From Tupaia tana (taxonomy: Eukaryota > Chordata > Mammalia > Scandentia > Tupaiidae), in NCBI GenBank assembly GCA_026018925.1, contig JAKSZU010000016.1, forward strand, positions 55,689,075-55,753,074: a DNA stretch of 64,000 nt, written 5' to 3'. The notes beneath the pieces were generated by a model. It was not told the origin of the DNA, did no database searches, and worked only from the letters and a program-made list of their open reading frames with translations. Positions 9,272 through 19,561 of the stretch are shown in pieces; the first letter of the stretch is position 1; every line of letters starts with the position of its first letter. A program made the position numbers and the translations under genes.

Positions 9272-10440
9272 TCATTTGCTTTTGTCTCTAAGGGATCCCT
9301 GTTCTTTAAAAAACATTATCTTATATACTTGGTCTGAGTTTTTTCCTGTTTCTGGTAGGATGATAAATCCTATTTTTGTGTCTCCACCTTGGGTAAAGAT
9401 TAGAAGTTTAAACTGAGGCCAAAGCCCAGCCATAGGGACCTCAGTAAAGAAGCGAGCGCTGAGAATTCATCATACGGCATCCAGAAGGAATGTTGTCTCT
9501 GGAAAGCTGGGTGCCCTTGGTTAACAATGTCATCAGTCATTTTCAATCCCAGTGGTGGTAGGAAAATGTACATCAATACCTTCTCTTTGCACTCAGACTG
9601 GTTAAAAAAGGAGGGGACAAAAGTTCAAAGTGAATTTTGTTTAATATAGAATTTAGTTTTTTTATTGAAAACAATTCATTAACTCAATTTTTATATTGAA
9701 ATTTAAACTTAATTTGCTATAACCATTATATAATAGAATGATTATATCACAGCTTTCAAAATAACTTTTAAAATAATGGTATTAAAATCAACTGAGAATA
9801 CATAGCCCTTATCACTTACAAAGCAATTTTGTGTGCATTATCTTTTTAAATTTCCTAACCTCTTCAGTACAGATACTACCAAGGCTTTTAATGGTAATTT
9901 GACCTTATATTTGCTCAGCTAGAACTAAAACTCAAACTCAGATCATTATTTAACTCTAAAGTATATAATGTATAATTATAGACTCTAATTTTTTTTAAAA
10001 ACTGAAGTCATGGAAAAAATTTAGGATCTGTTTTAAATTAAAGGAGCCCAGAGAGACAAAATAACAAAATGCAAAACATAACTTTCAATTGAATCTTGGC
10101 CCAAAAAAACCAGTTATAAAAATTATGTGAGGTGAAAATTTAAATATGGATTCAGTATTAGATTATATCAGATACTTATTATGAATGTTACAGATATGAT
10201 CATGATAGTGTCATTTGTAGGGGAATGTTTGTAATCCTAGAACATATGTGTGGAATAATTTGGGGGTAAAATATGATCTCTACAACTTATAAACAGTTCA
10301 GGAAAAACTATATATCTATTCACGCACAAATATAAATAGAGCAAATATGGCAAAATACTAACAATTTTTAAATCCAAACAATGGGCATATAGGTATCAAC
10401 ATATGATTTATTTAACATTTCTATATGTTTGCAAGTTTTC
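9272..10440. other. AT-rich sequence, no gene seen
   Basis: The stretch is AT-rich, with only a probable MIR remnant near 9810-9965. There are no open frames of note. Confidence 0.5.
9810..9965 (-). repeat. Probable MIR, antisense
   Basis: The order 'cttacaaagc...cattatcttt...cctaacctcttcagtacagatactacc' followed by 'gctcagctagaactaaaactcaaactcagat' fits a diverged antisense MIR. Confidence 0.5.
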
Positions 10441-10441
10441 A

Positions 10442-10679
10442 GGGCCAGCCCTGTAGCACAAAAGTTAAAGCACTGCTTATAGGGAGCCAGATCCCAGATG
10501 GCTGATTGGTTCGAATCCCAGTCCTAGTGGCCTGAAAAATACACCAGGTGTGTGTGCCCCAATTCTTGACGGGATAGAGAAATGGAGGAAAAGGGATTGA
10601 GGCATGACCACACCCAACTTGGAGGGTGATTTCTCTTGTTCTATCTCATCTCTCACACACTCCTTCTGGCAACAAAAAA
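10442..10679 (+). mobile_element. tRNA-derived SINE, older subfamily
   Basis: The head is GGGCCAGCCCTGTAGCACAA, the B box GGTTCGAATCCCAG lies near 10509, and the body is standard, ending '...ccttctggcaac'. The target-site duplication GCAAGTTTT occurs at 10431-10439 and 10680-10688. Confidence 0.9.
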
Positions 10680-10689
10680 GCAAGTTTTA

Positions 10690-11160
10690 ATAATAAAGGA
10701 TATAGGAGAATGAAATCACAATATTAGATTCTAAAATAGAACCTAATTTTTTGTTTTTAATCTGTGGATGGACAGCGAATGGCTATAACCCATCCCCGCT
10801 AACGATAAGGAATTCCAAGACTTTACATTTTCCTTCCTTACATCAATCATGCATATAATTTTAGATGCGAGTAAGTGAAAAGTGAAATGTATTTACTTTA
10901 AACCAAAAGCCAATTTGGATTAAAGTATTGTTGAAGTGAGTAAGCTAGTATTTATGTAAATATATTTGATTGCTTTATAGGAATTCAGATATTTTTATCG
11001 TATTAACCTACTTCCCAACAGCCAGGAAAAAAAAATATTAATAACAATCTTAACATGTATTTACATGTTAAGATATACAGTCAATTCTCATTATTCCCAG
11101 TAGTTATGTTCTATAAAGTTGCCACAAACACTAATTAGCAATACTGAATCATTGCCCCAA
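10690..11160. other. AT-rich low-copy sequence
   Basis: Nothing is recognised. A short inverted pair, 'cttaacatgtatttacatgttaag', lies near 11049-11072 and could form a small hairpin. Confidence 0.4.
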
Positions 11161-11167
11161 GGGGATA

Positions 11168-11270
11168 TATATGTGCGTGCGTGCATGTGTGTGTGTGTGT
11201 ATTGTGTGTGTATGTGTGTGTGTATTTGTGTATATATGTGTATATATATATACACATACATACATAAAGA
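11168..11270. repeat. TG/TA alternating microsatellite
   Basis: TG-rich runs pass into a TA core and then into CA-type repeats ('tatatatatatacacatacataca'). The strand alternates purine and pyrimidine with partial palindromy. Confidence 0.85.
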
Positions 11271-11339
11271 TTATAATCTTGAATTCTAAACCAATGCATC
11301 CTGATAAATTCCATTTGCTTAATTGTACAAGAAACAAAG

Positions 11340-11425
11340 TAAGATTTAGAGGTGTTAAACAACTTGCCTGAGGTCACCCACTAGCAAGTCCTGTCTGGAG
11401 TTTTGTGGCCTACCCTGTATCATTC
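11340..11425 (-). repeat. MIR fragment, antisense
   Basis: GTTAAACAACTTGCCTGAGG and TCACCCACTAGCAAGTCCTG correspond to the antisense MIR core ('aagtaacttgcccaaggtcac'). Confidence 0.65.
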
Positions 11426-11699
11426 CGTACTACCTCCATCCTCTGGTCACTGTTGTATGAGAGCTGACACAAGAAAGCAGAGTGCTGCCTAGTTTTCCTT
11501 CAGCTGGGAACAAGTGCATCGGATGACTCTGACTTTTCCCTGCTCTATGTGTGTCTGCACGTGACCACAAAAGTGAAGGAAGTATTGATTGGGGGGAGGG
11601 GGTTAAAAGTAAATTTTAGCAAGTTGGCAAATACTATATCAGCAAATAATGAGAATCAGCTGTCATTTATAATCTTGAAATATTCTATTAAACTGTAAT

Positions 11700-11942
11700 G
11701 GGTGGTACCCATGCTAACTCATTTCTGTGACCCCGCTTCAGTGATAGCACTGTGCAATATTGCAAGCCAAATGGAAGATTGAGATTTAGTTCTGGGTTTA
11801 TCTATACGAACCGAATGCACACACTCGTGCCCCTGATCCTGACCGGTTGGGAAGGGCGGAGGGGAGGACCATAGTGTGAGGTCCTTTAAAGGAGCTTTTC
11901 TCTCTCTCTCTCTCTCTCTCTCCCCTAAAATAAATAAATATT
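11700..11942 (+). mobile_element. tRNA-derived SINE, second family ('ggtggta...' type)
   Basis: It shares with the copies at 13024, 34861 and 35103 the order: weak tRNA-like head, 'tgcacacactcgtgcccctgatcctgac', 'ttgggaagggcggaggggagga', then a CT run and an A-rich tail. A (TC)n run lies at 11897-11922. It is diverged. Confidence 0.65.
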
Positions 11943-11961
11943 TTTTAAAAGTAATTTTTGT

Positions 11962-12211
11962 GGGACCAGAAGATGGCATAGCAGTGATGCTGCTGAACTC
12001 CCACATGGCCAGCTGCAGTTCAAGTCCCATACCCAGTGACTTGAAACTCGTACCAGACACATGTGCATGTGTGCCCAAGATCCTGGCAGGAGAATGAAGG
12101 AGAAAGATTGCAGCATGATTTAAATCCTCACTTTCCCTTTTATTGCCTCTCTCTCTCTCTTTCCCCAGTGAGTACACTCACTCTAAGGCAAAGATCTCTC
12201 TCAGAAAAAAA
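11962..12211 (+). mobile_element. tRNA-derived SINE, head-to-tail behind the previous SINE
   Basis: It starts GGGACCAGAAGATGGCATAG, has the B box-like AGTTCAAGTCCCAT near 12017, and carries the usual body and CT-rich segment, ending '...aaggcaaagatctctctcag'. It lies 20 bp downstream of the preceding SINE. Confidence 0.85.
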
Positions 12212-13020
12212 ATCAGTTTTGTATGCTTTACAGTACTTATACCAGAGAAGGTGTTCAATGCATTGCTTATACCAGAGAAGGGATTCAATGTATAACTAAA
12301 TAAATGAATCTAAAATACATACCCTAAACCCAACAGGTATAGTTTATAGGTAAAACAACTCAGAACTAAGATAAACAAAATCAGACAGATTTTATCTCTA
12401 ATTGTTATATAGCTTCAACCATCCAAACTAAAGATGAATAAGCCCTTTGGAAAAGTATTAGAGCTCTTGGCTCTACTCTAATACTTCAGATCTATGCGAG
12501 GAGGGTGGGCAAGAATGCATATTGAATAGTTCCCGTACAGTTTCTAAACTGCAAAATAGATTATATATCTATCAAGATATAAATCACTGTTTAAAAATCA
12601 AGACGAATTTGCTCAGGTTATGAATGGCGCTTTGTTTCCAGTCTGTACATGCATATCTTACACAGAACGCAGCTTCGTACCACCGTTTATTACCTGCGCA
12701 TAAGGTACAAACTTTAGTGCTAGCTCTTCAGTCTACAGATCACATGATCAGTGAATAATCATGTCACTTCCTTCGGAGCCTGTCAGTAACTTGTCTCAAC
12801 TCTTCTGTGAGTTTCTACACAGACTGTAAAGTGTGTAGTTGTGTTGCCTCCTTACTTCCTGGTGATAACACTGTATGATATTTAACAAAAATGGATGAGT
12901 GAAAAGGGGAGTTGGCCAAAAATCAAAGAGAACAAAAAATTAAAGTACAGCAAAGATACAAAAAGTGGTAATACTGGAAGTGAAATGTGATTCTATTGTA
13001 AATGAAGCTATAAAAGAAAT
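12212..13020. other. Low-copy sequence
   Basis: No gene is recognised. A short direct repeat, CTTATACCAGAGAAGG, occurs at about 12235 and 12265 with nearly the same downstream sequence each time. Confidence 0.4.
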
Positions 13021-13023
13021 AGC

Positions 13024-13254
13024 TGGCCAGTCTTGGTGGTACAGCAATAAATATGCATTTCATGATGCTGAAGCCACATGGGAAGGTCCTGGGTTCACAT
13101 CCTGAGGTCTCTCTATCACACCAGGTACAACAACCATGCCCTAATCCTGGCTGGCAGAGGCTGGGGTAGATCACATTAGGATCTTGTTGGGGTGCCTCCC
13201 TCTTTCTCTTTTGCTCTCTCTCTGACACATACACACACATTGAAAAAAAAATTT
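13024..13254 (+). mobile_element. tRNA-derived SINE, second family
   Basis: It starts GGCCAGTCTTGGTGGTACAG and has the B-box-like GGTCCTGGGTTCACATCC near 13084. It continues 'ccatgccctaatcctggctggcagaggctgggg', then a CT run and an A-rich tail. The flanks AAATAGCT (left) and AAATAGCT (right, near 13261-13271) are consistent with a target-site duplication. Confidence 0.82.
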
Positions 13255-13421
13255 TAAAGGAAAAAATAGCTGAAATGGGAATGTTGATATTGCAGCTGAG
13301 AAGCTAGATATGGAGTCAAAGAATTAGTGAAGGCAAACTATTGAAATAAATAAGAAAAGATTTATGAAAAGAATGAAGATATTTTAGAGGAAGTGATACT
13401 GGCAAAAAAAACTTCACATTA

Positions 13422-13690
13422 GGGACCAGCAGGTGGCAGAATGATTATATCAATGGACTCCTATGTTGTCAACCATAGTTCGAGTCCTGGACCTGATGGC
13501 TTAAAATTCATGCCAGGTGCATTTGTGCATGTGTACAAGATCTGCAAGGAGAATGGAGGAGAAGGGATTGTGACCTGGTCATTTCACCCTTGGGGGGTGA
13601 TTTCTCACTTTTTTCTCTCTGTCTCTCCCTGTCTCTCCAGTGAGTGCACATGTCCAATAGCAAATATCTCTCTAAAAAAAAGGAAAAAGA
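13422..13690 (+). mobile_element. tRNA-derived SINE
   Basis: The head is GGGACCAGCAGGTGGCAGAA, the B box AGTTCGAGTCCTGG lies near 13479, and the body ends '...ccaatagcaaatatctctc'. The target-site duplication AACTTC(A/T)CATTA occurs at about 13409-13421 and 13692-13703. Confidence 0.92.
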
Positions 13691-13703
13691 CAACTTCTCA
13701 TTA

Positions 13704-14072
13704 AAGGAACTCCCAAAGGTAATTCACAACATTAAAAGTGCTAAGAATAAGATATCAGGGGCAGATTTAGACTTAGAAAGCATTGTAACAGGTTATCAAA
13801 ATTCTCACTCAGTACCCTAAGTTATTAAACAAAAAAAAAAACAGAAGGCAGCAACCACTGTTCAAACTACTCTTGGAAAGCGTTTTTTACAAAGAAAGAA
13901 AACATTTTAATTCTCCATATTAAAGATATTTAAAAGCACTAAGTACCAAATAAATTGTTGTTTTCCCCTTTTTATTTCTTTATAGGTTTATAACTGACAG
14001 TAAGAAAGTTTTTAAAGTTCTAACAAAGAATTTTGACATTCATGAAACAATCACAATATTTCCTACTGATTC
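13704..14072. other. AT-rich sequence, nothing recognised
   Basis: The sequence is AT-rich with short A runs. No repeat family or frame stands out. Confidence 0.4.
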
Positions 14073-14128
14073 TTTTCTTTTCTTTTCTTTTCTTTTCTTT
14101 TCTTTTCTTTTCTTTTCTTTTCTTTCTT
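14073..14128 (-). repeat. (TTTTC)n microsatellite
   Basis: A perfect pentamer run lies at the reverse-strand tail position of the following chimeric SINE, so it probably derives from that element's A-rich tail. Confidence 0.93.
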
Positions 14129-14139
14129 TTTTCCCCTCC

Positions 14140-14718
14140 TCTTTCAGGATATTATTGTCAAGATCCACCTGCCTGAGCCTTCCAGCTAGGACTACAGGTA
14201 CCCACAAGCACATCTGGCTGTTTTTCTTTTCTTTTCTTTTCTTTTTTTGGAGAGGTTTTTGCTATAGGGGGCGTGCGCTTGCCAGACAGACAGAGAGAGA
14301 CAGACAGAAAGTGAGAAATCACCCCCCCCCCCCAAGGGGGATGACCACGACACAATCCCTTCTCCTCTGTTCTCCTCTCAGGATCTTGGGCACGCACACA
14401 CACGCGCCTGGAGTGAGTTTTAAGCCACCGGGTCCAGGATGCAAACCGCGGTCGAATACATGAGAGTCCAGTGACATAGCCATTACGCTAACAGCTGGTC
14501 CCCTGGCTATTTTTCAAATAGGATCACCATGTTGCTGAGATCAGCCTGGAATTTGTGATCCTTCTGCATTAGCCTCCTCATGTCACTGGAATTACAGGGC
14601 ACACCACCATTCCCAGCCTGGACCAGAAATTGAATCCAGGCCATCCACATGATCTCAGCCTGGACAGCACAGTGTCTCAGTATCTTAGAGGTACGTGCCA
14701 CCACAACTGGACCTTCCA
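14140..14718 (-). mobile_element. tRNA-7SL chimeric SINE, antisense, split by a second SINE
   Basis: In reverse it gives an Alu-like domain: 'aggctgggaatggtggtgtg', 'ctgtaattccagtgacatga', 'aggaggctaatgcagaaggat', 'aacatggtgatcctatttg'. A tRNA-like part then lies towards 14718. The piece at 14150-14225 ('cagctaggactacaggtaccc') is the other side of the same 7SL-like region. A young SINE occupies 14243-14502. Confidence 0.75.
14243..14502 (-). mobile_element. tRNA-derived SINE, young subfamily, nested in the 7SL chimera
   Basis: The reverse-strand element shows 'ggagaggtttttgctatagg' at its 3' end, GTGAGAAATCACCCCCCCCC, the B-box complement, and the head complement 'cattacgctaacagctggtccc'. 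The target-site duplication CTGGCT(G/A)TTTTT flanks it at about 14214-14225 and 14503-14514. A (TTTTC)-type tail lies between. Confidence 0.9.
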
Positions 14719-14719
14719 T

Positions 14720-15200
14720 TGATTCTTAAGATCACTTTGCACCATTTCAGCCTCCACAATCGTTGATCATTTCATGGTTCCCACTAACACACAAAGTGAG
14801 GATGGTCTGTACTTGCAATGATAAAACAATATGCTATTCTGTTGCAATGATGATAATTAAATAAAACAAAATAACATTGAGGTAAAATCTTTCCATTGTT
14901 TAAGCATATTGTAATTTTCCATGGAAATTTTTTGTGCATTCCTATAAAATAAGTAACACAGTGATGAAGTTAAAGAATTAAATTCTATTTGAGAGCTGGA
15001 CTTTTCTTAGATTTAAAAAAAAAAATTCATGATTTACATTTAGAAAAGAAAAACTTTCCCAAAATCTGTCAGGCCTGTGAACTGAAGTGGACAGAAGCTC
15101 AAAACTAACCCTGACAGTTAAAGACCCTGTCACCCTTCCAGGTGTTCAAAGCTGCCCCCATTCCTGGGTCTTCCCAGCTTCCCCTTCCTAATCAGGCCTG
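14720..15200. other. AT-rich sequence, nothing recognised
   Basis: No gene or repeat family is recognised between the two SINEs. Confidence 0.4.
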
Positions 15201-15206
15201 TACCCC

Positions 15207-15430
15207 CTTGGAAACCAGAGAGAGAAAGGCAGAAGTTACCCTCTGTCCCCCATGGGGAATGGTCACAATGCAGTTCCCTCTCTTCTATTACTCCATCCTA
15301 TGAGGATTCTTGAGGAAGCATACACACAAACCTGGCATGTGTTTTCAAGTCATCAGAGCCAGGATTTGAACCACAGTCAACTACATGGGATCTGTGGCTC
15401 TCTTAACTCCTAGGCTTTTGGGCTGGCCCT
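15207..15430 (-). mobile_element. tRNA-derived SINE, older subfamily, antisense
   Basis: The reverse body 'ccatggggaatggtcacaatgcag', the B-box complement CAGGATTTGAACCACAGTC and the head complement 'ttgggctggccct' are all present. It is more diverged than its neighbours. Confidence 0.85.
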
Positions 15431-15476
15431 TGTTGATTTATTATAAATCTTAATCTTAAAAAATATACGCACAATT

Positions 15477-15744
15477 GGGATCAGCAGATGACGTAATGGC
15501 TACGTTGCTGGACTCTCAAGTAGTCGACTGCGGTTCAAGTCCCGGACCTGGTGGCTTAAACTCATGCTAGGCACATGTGCTTGTGTGCCCAAGATCCTGA
15601 GAGGAGAATGGAGGAGAAGGGATTGTGGCATGGCCATCTCCCCTGGGGGTGATTTCTCACTTTCTCTCTCTCTGCCTCTCTCTGTCTTTCTGACAAGCAC
15701 ATGCCCTATAGCAAAAATCTCTCTCAAAAAAAAAAATATATATA
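15477..15744 (+). mobile_element. tRNA-derived SINE, young subfamily
   Basis: The head is GGGATCAGCAGATGACGTAA, the B box GGTTCAAGTCCCGG lies near 15532, and the full body ends '...ctatagcaaaaatctctctc' with an A then AT tail. The target-site duplication TAC(G/A)CACAAT occurs at about 15466-15475 and 15745-15754. Confidence 0.92.
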
Positions 15745-15754
15745 TACACACAAT

Positions 15755-16326
15755 GAACTGTGATAGAGCAGTCAGTCTGTTCAAGTGCCGTCTTCCTACT
15801 GTCTCAGAGTTACAGCTCAGGGACATGACATTGTCGTTAAAGTCCCTGATGCCCTGTGCTTTGGGGTAGAGTGAGGCAAAAAGCAAGAGCAGAAGACTGG
15901 ACAGGTGTTGTTTAATTCCATTGCCAATACAGACAAGGAGCATTAAAGGCTTGGTCTAGTTCTCAAGTGTTTCTCGAGCGCCTACAAAACCAGGCATGAA
16001 ACTCCATAGGGACACACAGAGGTTAAAGAAATTCTACCTGCCCCAAGCTCACCAGCTTATGGCTGAGACCAAAATGTGCATGAATAAATGAATTCAACCT
16101 TATAACTATGTAAAAGGGATCTACAAGGCTCTGGGGGAGTATGATGAGGGTACAATTGATTCCTCGTGGTGAAGAGACATAAGAAGAAGTTAGTTACAGA
16201 GAAGATGGGATGACTCCAGGCAGGGCTGATCCATGTGCCAAGGTTGCCTGCAGAGAAGGGCCCGGAGATGGACTCTTGAAGATGGGCCATAGTTAGGAAA
16301 CCTCTAGACCTATTTTATTCTTGGTC
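15755..16326. other. Low-copy sequence
   Basis: No gene or repeat family is recognised. Short open frames do not resemble known proteins. Confidence 0.4.
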
Positions 16327-16339
16327 AAGAGAGAAGCCT

Positions 16340-16589
16340 GGGACCAGCAGTTAGTGTAATGGCTATGTCGCTGGACTCCCATGTAGTCGACCGCGGTTCG
16401 AGTCCCGGACCCAGCGGCTTAGACTCACGCCGGGCGCGTGTGCGTGCATGGCCAAGATCCCGAGAGGAGAATGGAGGAGAAGGGATTGCGGCATGGCCAT
16501 CCCCCCTGGGGGGTGATTTCCTGCTTTCTATCTCTCTGTCTCTCTCTGTCTGTCTGGCGAGCGCACGCACCCTATAGCAAAAACCTCTC

Positions 16590-16615
<26 letters not shown>
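16340..16615 (+). mobile_element. tRNA-derived SINE, youngest-looking copy
   Basis: The head is GGGACCAGCAGTTAGTGTAA and the B box GGTTCGAGTCCCGG (16395-16408) matches the tRNA consensus. An A-box-like TAGTGTAATGG lies at about 16352-16362. CpGs are largely intact ('cgccgggcgcgtgtgcg'), and an uninterrupted A-tail of about 28 nt ends the element. The 13-bp target-site duplication AAGAGAGAAGCCT is perfect at 16327-16339 and 16616-16628. Intact CpGs, a long tail and a perfect duplication point to recent insertion. Confidence 0.95.
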
Positions 16616-16620
<5 letters not shown>

Positions 16621-16628
16621 AGAAGCCT

Positions 16629-18115
16629 TAGTTCCTTCAAGCAGAGGCGAAGGTTAGTCTCCTCCAGTATTACCTCAATCACATGGCTCACCCAGCAAGC
16701 GCATTCATTGGCTTTACCCAAATCCCTCTCGGAGCTCAAAAAGATAACCATGGACAGAGGACCAGAGAGAAGGGAGAAATATAAATCTAAAGAGAATAGA
16801 GAACCTATGTACTGTTTTTCAACTGCTGTACCCCCAACAGGCAATGTAGTGCTCATTAGGTAGTTGACATAGGTAGCTTAGGTAAACAATGCTCCTTCTA
16901 AGTAACCTTTTATTATACAAAAGAAAATCTTGTTGGAAGAGGCAGAAACAAGAGACTCAATATCTCTGTTATTTAAAGGCATCTTCTTTGATTAAGGCAT
17001 TCTGGCATGAGATTTTTTTTAATTATGTATTTTTAATGTTAAAGGATGTGAAGTTTTCACTTGGCAGGCTCCAAGAGTGTTGCTGGAGGCTGCAATTGCT
17101 ACAAACGGTGTTACTGGGTCTTGGCTCTGAGGAGGATTGGGCCTCCACAAAATAACATTTGGCTGAAACCAAGGAGAAATATAGCTTTTAAGGGACTTCC
17201 TGTGGTGAGGGTTGGCCAATAAATTTTAGGAACAGCAATATCTGCTAGCCATTTTTAAGTTGTTTCCTGCCCTGTGCTATCATTTTCAGCTGTTTTCCCC
17301 AATCCAGAATTCTCCAGTGAAGTCAGATGTAGGTTGGAGGCACTGGGTGGGGGAGTTGCGGGGAGGGGGTGAAGGCACCTCCTTCACATTTGGTGTGAAA
17401 TAACGAGGGCAGAGCAGCTGCAGGCTGCAGTGTCTGTGGGACATGAGAAACATCCAGCAGGCCCTGAGAGGAGGGGAGAGAAATCCCAGATCCACCCACA
17501 CTGAAGCAAGATAAAGGCTGGATTTACATTGTCTTGTTAATAAAGGTATGACTTCAGAAGATTGGAAAAGCTGAGGACATGGGTTATGTGCTGTGCTCCC
17601 CACAGAACACCTCCTAGCTTTAGGATTGTTGTTGATGCCCTCAGCCACTTCGTAATTGCCTGAACCTCCACACACATGCTGTGAGTCTACACGTAGGTCT
17701 TACCAGACTGATAATCAGCTTTGCTGCTTCAATAACCCACCTGCCACCTGCTAGAGACAATTGTCTTAGACCTGCCTACTCCACACTCTCAGCCCGGATC
17801 TTCTTTGCAGCCACCAGATGGGACCACTGTTCTCAGTTCTTGGCTCAGGCTAGCCCTCACTACCCAATCTCCCCAACCCCAGAATGCATGTCCCTATGGA
17901 GGTCAAGCCATCACACCCAACCCTTGCATCCTGGTAAAAAGGCAACAGCTCAGGAAAATCCCACTGGATTTCTCCTAATTTCCCATTCCCTTAAGAAGTT
18001 CCTGATCCCCTGCAATTCAGTCAAATCTCCTCTCTTCCATCAGTTTTGTTCCCGATAGGGAAAGCAAATTATCTTGAAAAAGAAGTCCAGAAATAGAGTA
18101 CAGGGATCTGTAAAA
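16629..18115. other. Low-copy sequence, no gene established
   Basis: Frames of 125-129 codons occur (17286-17675 minus, 17681-18058 plus), but neither shows a domain, codon bias or splice-bounded structure that I can support. No repeat family is recognised apart from short A/T runs. Confidence 0.4.
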
Positions 18116-18117
18116 GA

Positions 18118-18145
18118 ATGTTCATTCATTCATTCATTCATTCAA
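18118..18145. repeat. (ATTC)n short repeat, possible L2/MIR end
   Basis: Six ATTC units are followed by 'atcactatgtgctaagtgta', which resembles the antisense end of an L2 or MIR. Confidence 0.6.
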
Positions 18146-18524
18146 TAAAAGCTTCTGGGCAATCACTATGTGCTAAGTGTAGAGAACACGATATTGATTT
18201 CTTTTTAAAAAATACAAAGAATACAGTCAATCCTCTTTTGAACTGTCTAGGAGAGGAGGTATCCATTAACCAAATTATCTCAGGGCTAACGTAAATACGA
18301 ACTTTCACTGGTGTCACTAAGGGAGAGAACTCTATTCTTTGAGAGTTTTTAAGAAAAGAGCCCAACCTGGCCTATGAAGCCAAGACTGCTTCCCTGAAGG
18401 AGTGTTACCGTGTGATATCTAGGGATAAGGGACAGTTACCTGGACCACAGAGCAGGGATGGGAGAGCGATTTGGCTAAAAGAGTCAGGCAGGTACATGTA
18501 GATTAAGAGAACAGGGCAAATTTG

Positions 18525-18615
18525 GTTATGCACACACTCATGCCCAGCATGTGTTTCAAGCTACCAGAGCCAGGATTCAAACCACAGTCAACTATGTGGG
18601 ACCTGTGGGACTCCA
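18525..18615 (-). mobile_element. SINE head fragment, antisense
   Basis: 'ccagcatgtgtttcaagc', then CCAGGATTCAAACCACAGTC, match the reverse of the SINE from the middle to the B box. The tail-proximal half is missing. Confidence 0.7.
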
Positions 18616-18744
18616 GGGTGGAAAGCATAAACACGGGCAACAAGATGTACAGTCTCTACAGAGACCACACACATTGAAAGAGGCTCAACATAACCCTACT
18701 CCAATACAGCTCCCAGTGGACAGACCTACCAGTACGTACACCCT

Positions 18745-19175
18745 GTGGATCCTCTCCCCTTGTCTCAGCAGGCTCTGGCACTTACTTTCAACTACTAAGT
18801 GACTCTGTGTGGCTAGATCATAGGAAGCCATAAGGCTTCTTATGGGGATCTTGGAAAGCTTGAAATACCATAAAATTGTCTTGCCATGAAGATGCCCAGG
18901 CTAACCACATGGAAAGAGAAATGCTCAGCTAGCCCACCCAGGCTGTCTGAGAAACCAGACACAGAAGTGAACAGATCATCTTAGACACCCATCCCAGTTG
19001 AACCTTTAGATGACTCCAGGCCCAACCAGTAACTGCAACTGCTTGAGAGACTCCCAAGTAAGAACCACTCAGCTGAACCCAGTCCATTCAGAGAACTGTA
19101 ACAGTCAGATAAATGACTGCTTTAAACCACTAAGTTTTCAGTTGGTTTGTTCTGCAGAAGCAGGGAAACAAAAAT
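18745..19175 (+). mobile_element. MLT1-like MaLR LTR
   Basis: The sequence ends with the recognisable MLT1-type 3' part: GATGACTCCAGGCCCAACCA, 'actgcttgagagactcccaagtaagaaccactcagctgaacccagtc', and TTTAAACCACTAAGTTTTCA. It is old and diverged, and the 5' boundary is uncertain. Confidence 0.7.
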
Positions 19176-19294
19176 TGATTCCTAGATGTTCAGTGCTGCC
19201 AAAGGAAAGAAGGAAGGAGCAGAGGATGGGAGCAAGGGCAGGGGGAAGAGGAGCGAAGAGGCAGAAAACACTGAAATAAGGCTCAATGAAAATG

Positions 19295-19560
19295 GAGGCC
19301 AGCAGGTGGCATGATGATTAAGGAGCTGGATCCCACATGGCCAACTCTGCGGGCTCGTGTCCTGGACATGGTGGCCTAAAAAAACACACCAGACATATGT
19401 ACATGTATGCCCAATAGGAGAAGGGATTGCAGTATGGCTATCCCCCACCCCACCCCACCCCCCAGAGGGTAATTTCTCTATTTCTTTCTCTATATCTTCC
19501 TCTCTGTCTCTCTCTCTGGTGAGTGCATGTGCCATATGGAAAAAAAAATCTATAAAAAGA
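19295..19560 (+). mobile_element. tRNA-derived SINE
   Basis: The head is GAGGCCAGCAGGTGGCATGA with a B-box-like GGCTCGTGTCCTGG near 19352. The body is slightly shortened and the 3' end reads '...gccatatggaaaaaaaa'. Confidence 0.85.
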
Positions 19561-19561
19561 A

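Noticed and set aside
11049..11072. Short palindrome as a transcription terminator
   Set aside because: This is a eukaryotic AT-rich context with no gene upstream. A small hairpin here is expected by chance.
16340..16412. Functional tRNA gene suggested by A- and B-box sequences
   Set aside because: The sequence cannot form a tRNA cloverleaf with a paired acceptor stem, is followed by the SINE body and A-tail, and recurs many times. It is a SINE head.
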